A stretch of DNA of 5,873 nt from UBA1731 sp963626295 (GTDB lineage: Bacteria > Verrucomicrobiota > Kiritimatiellia > RFP12 > UBA1067), in contig CAVFWS010000112.1 in assembly GCA_963626295.1 (NCBI GenBank), forward strand, positions 1 through 5,873, in the 5' to 3' direction. The notes under the pieces are model-generated. The model ran no database searches. It was given only the letters and a program-made list of their open reading frames with translations, and was not told the origin of the DNA. This document shows positions 1-4,205 of this stretch, one piece after another. Position numbers and translations under genes: made by a program. The first letter of the stretch is position 1. The number at the start of each line of letters is the position of its first letter.

Positions 1-165
1 CCGAACGCGCCCTACTACGCCAAGGCGGGAATCGACTTCACCGACTGGGGAACGGACGCGATGAATCCGGACGACCGCATCATCGCGACGGCGATGCTCA
101 ATGGTTGCCTGGTCGTGACTGGCGACCATCATTTCCGCGAGTACGGGATCGAAACGATGCAGTAG
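1..165 (+). CDS. PIN-domain protein, C-terminal fragment (VapC-like)
   Basis: The frame is open from the left edge and stops at TAG (163-165), giving the last 54 residues of a protein that starts outside the window. The segment NPDDRIIATAM, followed by a hydrophobic strand and LVVTGDHHF, matches the C-terminal half of PIN-domain ribonucleases. In that family an Asp ahead of the I-I-A-T-A helix and an Asp after the V-T strand help form the Mg2+-binding acidic site. Here these would be the Asp pair of NPDD and the Asp of TGDHHF. PIN proteins are often toxins (VapC) paired with an upstream antitoxin, but the partner gene would lie outside the window, so toxin function is not shown. It converges on the leftward glycan operon and is probably unrelated to it. 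The family call is fairly safe; the biological role is open. Confidence 0.7.
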   Translation, partial: PNAPYYAKAGIDFTDWGTDAMNPDDRIIATAMLNGCLVVTGDHHFREYGIETMQ

Positions 166-258
166 AGGGCTTCGCTCAACCACCTCGGCAAACGCCGCTT
201 CGCGGTCTTGACACTCGCCCCGGAGTTCATCCCCGACATCCTTGCGCGAGTGCCGTAA
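166..258 (+). other. In-frame open continuation after the PIN stop codon
   Basis: Immediately after the TAG at 163-165 the same frame stays open for 30 codons to a TAA at 256-258. The translation includes FAVLTLAPEFIPDIL, which resembles the usual last strand and helix of PIN proteins (a V-L-T-P-E-E-F-L kind of ending). It may be the tail of a longer PIN ancestor cut off by the TAG, the remnant of a second PIN gene, or chance. There is no start codon with a Shine-Dalgarno sequence for it as a separate gene. The rest of the 171-nt intergenic stretch (259-336) holds only the repeat copy at 297-334. A 4-bp stem (CCGC-TTC-GCGG) near 194-204 is too weak to call a terminator. Confidence 0.3.
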
Positions 259-296
259 GATCTTTGGTCACGCGTCCGCAACCGCCCTGCGGCAAA

Positions 297-334
297 AATG
301 GCCGTGCAGAAGTGTAGAGGATGTGGATACCATG
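297..334. repeat. Dispersed 38-bp repeat, copy A (outside the glycosyltransferase gene)
   Basis: This 38-bp stretch aligns without gaps to 891-928, with 33 of 38 positions identical by hand count. The shared core is AATGGCCGTG followed by two TGTAGAAG-like octamers (TGCAGAAG, TGTAGAGG) and ATG. Four of the five differences are transitions. The copy ends two bases from the stop codon of the glycosyltransferase gene (337-339). Both copies have the same orientation. It looks like a member of a dispersed intergenic repeat family; two copies in this window are too few to define it. Confidence 0.65.
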
Positions 335-336
335 CC

Positions 337-1425
337 TTACACCCCTTTGAGCAGGGTTTCCCACAGGTCAAGTATCTTCGTGCGCGAATGACGCTGCGAG
401 CAGTATGCCCTTGCCGCTTCGCCCATCCGCCGCCGCAATGAGGCATCCTGCATCATGGTGCGCAACCCTGCGGCGAAAGCCTTCACGGTCGGTGCGGTCA
501 CGATCCCGCCCCCTGCGGCGCACGTGCCGATCCAGTCGCGGATCATCACTGCGGGTTTGCCGAATGCCGCCGCATCGGCAACCGCGAGCGGAAAGCCCTC
601 CGTCTTTGACGGAAAAGCGACAAAGGCACATTCCGCGAACGGTTTCTTCAGGTCGGCAAAGCCCATGAGCCTTACACGGGGGTGCGGTCTGAAGCGTGGC
701 TTGCCTTTGCCGTAGAGGTGTACCTCCCACTCCGGGAAATCGTCCGCGATCGAGCGGAATGCCTCCACCAGCAGCCGCTGGTTCTTGTCCTTGTTGATGG
801 CCGCAGGGTAGAGGATGGTGGGAGGGGGTGTTATTTTCGATCTTTCGATTTGCGATTTACGATTGCATTTGGTGATTTGGTTATTTGTAGAATGGCCGTG
901 TAGAAGTGTAGAAGATGTAGATTCTATGTTTGAGGGTGCTACTATCCGTAGCGACGATGCCCTCGTCGTAGTGTGTTGCACGGGAGGGTCGCAACTTATT
1001 GTTTCCTCCGTGCTGTATTCTGACCAGTTGCCGATTACGGAGACTGGAACATCCCGTGCAATCCTTGCCACGAGCGGCAAGTGCGCGTCGCGCAGCACCT
1101 GTATCGCGGCGCACTTGCGCATGGCGGCCTTTATTGCGCGATTCCTGCGCCACTTCCTGATCCAGTGGCGGAACTGGTAGGCGGGATCCGTGTGGAACTG
1201 GAGGACGATTGGCGCAAGGGCGTCCATCTCCGCAAGGTCAAGCAGTTCGTTCGTCCCGGCGGCGACCATCACGTCGTATCCGCCATGTGCCTTCTCGCGC
1301 AATTCGGTCTTCCCGAAAAGCGTGACGTCATGCCCGCGTTCGGACAGCCCTGCGGCAAGGTTCCTCACCGCGATGTCCGCCCCGCGGCTGTTCGCGAGCG
1401 TATCCTTGTAGATGGCGACTTTCAT
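337..1425 (-). CDS. GT4-family glycosyltransferase with repeat-derived linker
   Basis: The 362-residue product looks like a retaining GT-B glycosyltransferase of family GT4, which moves a sugar from a nucleotide-sugar to a growing surface glycan at the inner face of the membrane. Residues 1-135 form the acceptor-side Rossmann domain, with MKVAIYKDTL at the start and a glycine-containing loop near SRGADIA. Residues 203-362 form the donor domain, with ILYPAAINKDKNQRLLVEAF, the HLYGKG strand and EGFPLAVADAAAFGKP. In that last motif the usual E-x7-E reads E276-x7-D284, a conservative change. Donor and linkage cannot be read from sequence. Residues about 149-202 are a Ser/Thr/Asn-rich, basic stretch encoded by an in-frame repeat insertion (827-988), so the linker is 54 residues longer than expected. 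ATG 1425 is the only ATG after an in-frame TAA (1444-1446, the stop of the upstream gene). No Shine-Dalgarno sequence is visible in the 18-nt gap, so translation probably depends on coupling. It is the last gene of the operon. The insertion may impair activity. Confidence 0.88.
   Translation of the reverse strand: MKVAIYKDTLANSRGADIAVRNLAAGLSERGHDVTLFGKTELREKAHGGYDVMVAAGTNELLDLAEMDALAPIVLQFHTDPAYQFRHWIRKWRRNRAIKAAMRKCAAIQVLRDAHLPLVARIARDVPVSVIGNWSEYSTEETISCDPPVQHTTTRASSLRIVAPSNIESTSSTLLHGHSTNNQITKCNRKSQIERSKITPPPTILYPAAINKDKNQRLLVEAFRSIADDFPEWEVHLYGKGKPRFRPHPRVRLMGFADLKKPFAECAFVAFPSKTEGFPLAVADAAAFGKPAVMIRDWIGTCAAGGGIVTAPTVKAFAAGLRTMMQDASLRRRMGEAARAYCSQRHSRTKILDLWETLLKGV
838..886. repeat. Degenerate CGATTT-type tandem array (period about 7)
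   Basis: Read on the + strand the array runs CGATCTT, TCGATTT, GCGATTT, ACGATTG, CATTTGG, TGATTTGG, TTATTT. The units decay toward the right. It is markedly AT-richer than the flanking gene. On the coding strand it becomes a Asn/Lys/Gln/Ile-rich peptide (TNNQITKCNRKSQIERSK) without resemblance to any glycosyltransferase motif. It directly adjoins repeat copy B, suggesting both belong to one composite element. Confidence 0.6.
891..928. repeat. Dispersed 38-bp repeat, copy B (inside the glycosyltransferase gene)
   Basis: This is the partner of copy A at 297-334 (33 of 38 identical, ungapped, same orientation, offset 594 nt). It contains two perfect tandem octamers TGTAGAAG (899-906 and 907-914) followed by ATGTAGA, and a related TGTAGAAT at 886-893 just before. 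On the minus strand it is read as IESTSSTLLHGH within the linker of the GT4 protein. Unlike copy A it is joined on its left to the CGATTT array. Confidence 0.65.
952..968. repeat. Palindrome CGACGA-5 nt-TCGTCG
   Basis: A perfect 6-bp inverted repeat with a TGCCC loop lies inside the inserted segment of the glycosyltransferase gene. It could form a short hairpin on either strand. No T-tract follows on either side, so it is not an intrinsic terminator. It is more likely a structural part of the inserted repeat element than a regulatory site. Confidence 0.45.
978..1013. repeat. Inverted repeat across the insertion boundary
   Basis: GCACGGGAGG (978-987) pairs with CCTCCGTGC (1005-1013) through nine base pairs, with one bulged G, around a 17-nt loop. 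The left arm contains most of the right-hand GGGAGGG heptamer, and the right arm lies in what should be native gene sequence. The insertion may therefore have landed at, or created, a hairpin. A nested 5-bp pair (GTTGC 975-979, GCAAC 991-995) competes with it. The match could be fortuitous. Confidence 0.35.
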
Positions 1426-1443
1426 CAGGGGATTTGCGGGGCG

Positions 1444-2004
1444 TTAGAGCCTTCCGGCCTCGTATTCAGCCTTTAGCCTGTTGAAGCGTTCGATGTCGCG
1501 GTGCGCGAACACCTTCGCGGGATTGCCGCCGGCGATTGCGCAGGCCGGGATGTCGCCGTGGACTACGCTTCCGGCCTGTATGATCGCCCCTTCGTGGATG
1601 TGTGTGCCGGGAAGCAGAATGACCTGCGCCCCGATCCACACATAGTCATCGACAAACACATCCTTGGCCACGTAGGTGGAGTCGAAAGGAAGTCTTGTGC
1701 CCTCATAGTTGTGGTTTCGGGTGAATATGCGCAACTGGTCGCCGCAAGCGATGTGACTCCCGAAAACGAGCCGACCATTGCCGCTCGCCCATACGCCTTG
1801 CAGGGCGACATCGTCGCCGATTTCCGTCTTGCGCGTGAGTCGGACAAGACCGCCGCAGCGGAAATCCTTCCCGATGCGCTTGCACTTGCGTCGAGCGGGA
1901 AGCGACCGAAAGAACGACCTCATGCGCGAACGGAGCAGTCCACGCAGCTTGCCTGTCATGATTGGAACCGTGATGAGCCAGATGATGAAGTTGATTGTTG
2001 CCAT
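1444..2004 (-). CDS. WbbJ-type hexapeptide-repeat acyltransferase (first of two paralogs)
   Basis: The 186-residue product belongs to the left-handed beta-helix acyltransferases (maltose/galactoside acetyltransferase and WbbJ group), which typically O-acetylate sugars using acetyl-CoA. A hydrophobic N-terminus (NFIIWLITVPIM) may bind the membrane and is followed by a basic stretch (about 19-43). The beta-helix runs from about 45 to 165 with hexapeptide-like turns (IGDDVA, WIGAQV, HEGAII). H98 in NHNYEG is the likely catalytic histidine. The family-typical C-terminal signature IAGGNPAKVF is at 157-166. From H98 to residue 170 it aligns ungapped with the product of 3611-4165, with 46 of 73 identical by hand count. 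ATG 2004 was chosen because AGGAGG lies 8 nt upstream. It overlaps the upstream gene by 49 nt. The acetyl acceptor is unknown; another acyl donor is possible. Confidence 0.88.
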   Translation of the reverse strand: MATINFIIWLITVPIMTGKLRGLLRSRMRSFFRSLPARRKCKRIGKDFRCGGLVRLTRKTEIGDDVALQGVWASGNGRLVFGSHIACGDQLRIFTRNHNYEGTRLPFDSTYVAKDVFVDDYVWIGAQVILLPGTHIHEGAIIQAGSVVHGDIPACAIAGGNPAKVFAHRDIERFNRLKAEYEAGRL

Positions 2005-2834
2005 GTTTGCTGCCTCCTGACTATGTGCGCCACCCAGACTCCGAAAAGCTTTATTCTTATGGTGTGCCGCTTGACCTCGAAATGGAAGAGTCTCCAGAAT
2101 CCATATGGCGCAAGCGCGGCGCAGTTTACGCACTCTGGCGCATACGGGGGGACGGACACTATCTTCTCCCTTATGCTCGCGATCGCCGATCGGGCGTTGG
2201 TCCAGTCGATGCTCCCAAAGTCCGCAATGTCGTGCCGCCACCATTCCAGCTGGCTGATACCACGGATTGTTTCCGCATCGAACCGGAACTTGATGACGCG
2301 GGCCGGCACCCCTCCGACGATGGCATAGGGCGGCACGTCTTTTGTCACAACGGCACCGGCCGCCACTACCGCCCCGTCCCCGATCGCCACGCCGCCCATG
2401 ACCGTCGCATGGTCACCTATCCACACGTCGTTGCCGATCGTCGCCTGACGGGAGATTTTATGTGGACAAGTGCATACGGCCTTCCTCATCCACCTGTTCC
2501 ACCCAAGGTAGTGTGGGTTGTATTGTCGTGCCGTCGTGGAAAGCCATGTGGTTGGATGATTCGTGAGACCTATCTCCACGTGTCGGCCTATGGACGTGTA
2601 GCGTCCGACGGACACGTTTCGCACGACGCCGGTTTCGCGCACGCCATCAATGCTCGAGAACGCTCCAAAGGATACTTGCGACTTGAAGTCGATGTCGGCG
2701 GTCAGTCGGCACGGCCCCTCAAAGGAACACTCCCGCGAGAGCCGCAGTTGCCCCGTTGGCAGTTCCACCCCCGTAGCCTCACGGATGAGCCGCCGCACAC
2801 GTCTGGTCGACCATATGAAAAGGTTCCCCGCCAT
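1956..2834 (-). CDS. CatB/XAT-type hexapeptide acyltransferase with C-terminal extension
   Basis: The 292-residue product resembles the xenobiotic acetyltransferase (CatB/VatD) branch of left-handed beta-helix acyltransferases. Members in glycan clusters usually acetylate sugars rather than drugs. Early coils are at about 37-90 (FGAFSSI, VGRYTSIG). The expected catalytic histidine is H93 in TNHPTTW. A loop with W112, W115 and a CTC motif (121-123) precedes the late coils, ATIGNDVWIGDHATV and IGDGAVVAAGAVVTKDVPPYA (given here as separate turns), ending in VGGVPARVIKFRF. The core normally finishes near 200-215 (EWWRHDIADF). Here about 75 more residues follow, including the basic segment KRHTIRIKLFGVWVA and a Ser/Gln-rich tail that overlaps the next gene. 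ATG 2834 is preferred over TTG 2867 because GAGG, overlapping the TGA of the upstream gene, sits 8 nt before it. The acceptor is unknown. Confidence 0.85.
   Translation of the reverse strand: MAGNLFIWSTRRVRRLIREATGVELPTGQLRLSRECSFEGPCRLTADIDFKSQVSFGAFSSIDGVRETGVVRNVSVGRYTSIGRHVEIGLTNHPTTWLSTTARQYNPHYLGWNRWMRKAVCTCPHKISRQATIGNDVWIGDHATVMGGVAIGDGAVVAAGAVVTKDVPPYAIVGGVPARVIKFRFDAETIRGISQLEWWRHDIADFGSIDWTNARSAIASIREKIVSVPPYAPECVNCAALAPYGFWRLFHFEVKRHTIRIKLFGVWVAHIVRRQQTWQQSTSSSGSSRFQS
2013..2018 (-). promoter_or_regulatory. Perfect AGGAGG ribosome binding site
   Basis: On the minus strand AGGAGG lies 8 nt before ATG 2004, inside the last codons of the upstream acyltransferase gene. It fixes the start of the 1444-2004 gene against longer in-frame readings. 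It is the strongest Shine-Dalgarno match in the window, and allows re-initiation inside the 49-nt overlap. Confidence 0.85.
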
Positions 2835-2844
2835 ACACGTACCC

Positions 2845-3609
2845 TCAATGTCGGAAACGGATGCCAAGCACCCCGTACCCGTCGTTGCGCAATCGCTTGG
2901 AAAGCCGTTTCCATAGCTTCATGTACAGTTTTGACAGTCCGTGCGGCCTGGGAACTTTGCAGCCCCTTAGTGAGAGGCCGTCGAGAAACGACCACTCGGC
3001 CGACGTGCGGCTGAGGTCATAGTCCCCGTTGGCCCGGCGGTAGCGTCCGCCTGTGAATGGCGCACCATCCGGCCACCGTTCGCTTTCCACCTGCGGAGAG
3101 TCAAGCACTACATTGAACTGCATCACGTGCATATCGATTTCCACTTCAGGGAAGATCTCGCGAATGGAGCAAAGAAGCCTCTCTGCCAGTGTCCGCTCAA
3201 ACGGGAAGATTGTGGCGAGGATCAGCAGCACAGACTTGCCTGGCGAGAAGCAAGAGAGCATGCGCCTGATGCGCCTGTGCATGGTTCGGGAGAACTCGGC
3301 GTATCCGTCACCATCGTCAATCGACTGCCAAAAATGGTGGATGAAGCAATACCCGCTTGCCAGATCCTTGTACTTGAACGGGGCAAGCCCGCCGACGCCA
3401 TCGCGCTCTATCGGGGCAAGGTTCTCGCGCAGGGCGAAATCCGCAAAGTCATTGGCGAAAGCCGTGGCAAGCCACTCAATCGACTCGGGGCTATCCATGA
3501 AAACCCAATCCAACGGATAGGAGCATGGGCGCAGGCCGCGGGCGCGTAGCTGCGAGGCCGCTCCGCAGAATCCGCCGAGAGATATTATCGAGTCATATTC
3601 GGATTTCAT
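2845..3609 (-). CDS. DUF1796 putative papain-like cysteine peptidase
   Basis: The 254-residue product carries the DUF1796 signature near its start: YDSIISLGGFCGAASQL, with C15 as the presumed nucleophile, then LRPCSYPLDWVF (27-38). An aromatic-histidine patch follows (YCFIHHFWQ, 87-95; H91 and H92 are candidates for the second catalytic residue), then a hydrophobic strand (SVLLILATIF, 126-135) and the segment VEIDMHVMQFN. DUF1796 is predicted to be papain-like from fold and conserved residues; no substrate is established, and its members recur in surface polysaccharide clusters. It has no signal peptide, so it is probably cytoplasmic. A basic helix and GYGVLGIRFRH end the protein. ATG 3609 was chosen because it begins one base after the TGA of the upstream gene (TGA-G-ATG) and sits just before the conserved motif. 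A longer reading from 3720 would overlap that gene deeply. The stop codon overlaps the ribosome binding site of the next gene. Confidence 0.8.
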   Translation of the reverse strand: MKSEYDSIISLGGFCGAASQLRARGLRPCSYPLDWVFMDSPESIEWLATAFANDFADFALRENLAPIERDGVGGLAPFKYKDLASGYCFIHHFWQSIDDGDGYAEFSRTMHRRIRRMLSCFSPGKSVLLILATIFPFERTLAERLLCSIREIFPEVEIDMHVMQFNVVLDSPQVESERWPDGAPFTGGRYRRANGDYDLSRTSAEWSFLDGLSLRGCKVPRPHGLSKLYMKLWKRLSKRLRNDGYGVLGIRFRH

Positions 3610-3610
3610 C

Positions 3611-4165
3611 TCAGTGAAACCTTCCCTTTGCAACAAGTCCCTCGTAATGTTCCCTATTCCGATAGGCGAACACCTTTGCGGGATTTCCGCCGGCGATGGC
3701 GCAAGGTGGTATCTCTCCATGGATCACCGCCCTCGCCTGAATTATCGCACCATTGCCGATTCTTGTTCCAGGAAGGATCGTGACGCCATATCCCACCCAG
3801 ACGCATTCGCCTATCGTCACATCCTTCACGATGAATGTATCGTCGTACGGCACCGCCGTACCCTCGTAATTGTGGCTTTCGGTCATGATCACGAGCCCTC
3901 CGCCCGAATGAAAATTGCGACCAATGCGAATATGTCCACGTCCAATCAATGTTGCCCCGTTGAAACACACGTGGTCGCCAAGTTCAACGTTGTCGCAGTA
4001 CACCATGACCGGGCCACCGCAGTACAGGTCCGGGCCAATCATCTTGGCCTTGCGCCTAAGTCTGCGTCCATACGCCCAAGACCGTAGCGCAATCCGAATG
4101 CGCTTGCGCCGTTCACGCCCCGGAATCAGGCATGTAAGAAGTTTCAATGCAATAGAGAATAACAT
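3611..4165 (-). CDS. WbbJ-type hexapeptide-repeat acyltransferase (second paralog)
   Basis: The 184-residue product is a left-handed beta-helix acyltransferase closely related to the 1444-2004 product. It has a short hydrophobic N-terminus (LFSIALKLLTCLI), a very basic segment (RERRKRIRIALRSW and onward to about 41), then beta-helix coils (VELGDHVCF, WVGYGVTILPGT, NGAIIQA). The likely catalytic histidine is H98 in SHNYEG, at the same number as in its paralog, and IAGGNPAKVF occupies 157-166. It probably O-acetylates a sugar from acetyl-CoA on the cytoplasmic side; the acceptor is unknown. ATG 4165 is preferred, with GGAG six bases upstream, over a TTG at 4216 that would overlap the upstream gene. 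With this start the two paralogs have almost equal lengths. The stop is separated by one base from the DUF1796 start. Base composition is somewhat lower in GC than in the genes nearer 337. Confidence 0.88.
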   Translation of the reverse strand: MLFSIALKLLTCLIPGRERRKRIRIALRSWAYGRRLRRKAKMIGPDLYCGGPVMVYCDNVELGDHVCFNGATLIGRGHIRIGRNFHSGGGLVIMTESHNYEGTAVPYDDTFIVKDVTIGECVWVGYGVTILPGTRIGNGAIIQARAVIHGEIPPCAIAGGNPAKVFAYRNREHYEGLVAKGRFH

Positions 4166-4205
4166 TGCGTACTCCGTATTCCTATGCGATCCACTCTCTT
4201 GCCGG

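Larger units (their letters stand above)
827..988. repeat. In-frame repeat-derived insertion flanked by 7-bp direct repeats
   Basis: The heptamer GGGAGGG occurs at 820-826 and again at 982-988, exactly 162 nt (54 codons) apart and in the same codon phase. The DNA between is unlike the rest of the gene. It has an AT-rich degenerate tandem array (838-886), the dispersed 38-bp motif (891-928) and a palindrome (952-968). Deleting 54 codons between the repeats joins ISCDPP directly to TILYPAAINK, which reads as an ordinary GT4 interdomain linker. This fits insertion of a small non-autonomous element with a 7-bp target duplication, or expansion between G-rich short repeats. There is no transposase and no obvious terminal inverted repeat at the ends. 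The heptamer is G-rich and low in complexity, so the exact boundaries are tentative. Confidence 0.5.

Noticed and set aside
281..298. Stem CCGCA/TGCGG followed by CAAAAA as an operon terminator
   Set aside because: The stem is only 5 bp and the homopolymer is A on the + strand and lies upstream of the stem on the minus strand, so neither strand gives a stem plus U-tract.
838..968. CRISPR array
   Set aside because: The repeat units are 7-8 bp, degenerate and adjacent, without spacers of regular length or conserved 23-40 bp repeats, and no cas genes are present.
2005..2244. N-terminal extension of the 1444-2004 acyltransferase
   Set aside because: The extension lies out of frame inside the XAT gene, reads as non-family sequence, and bypasses the AGGAGG-ATG start at 2004.
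1501..2328. 275-codon open frame on the + strand
   Set aside because: It lies antisense to the two acyltransferases; its translation shows no family motif and the opposite strand has H98, hexapeptide turns and a perfect ribosome binding site.
1995..3014. 339-codon open frame on the + strand
   Set aside because: It lies opposite two well-supported minus-strand genes, has no recognisable domain and is a GC-driven antisense shadow.
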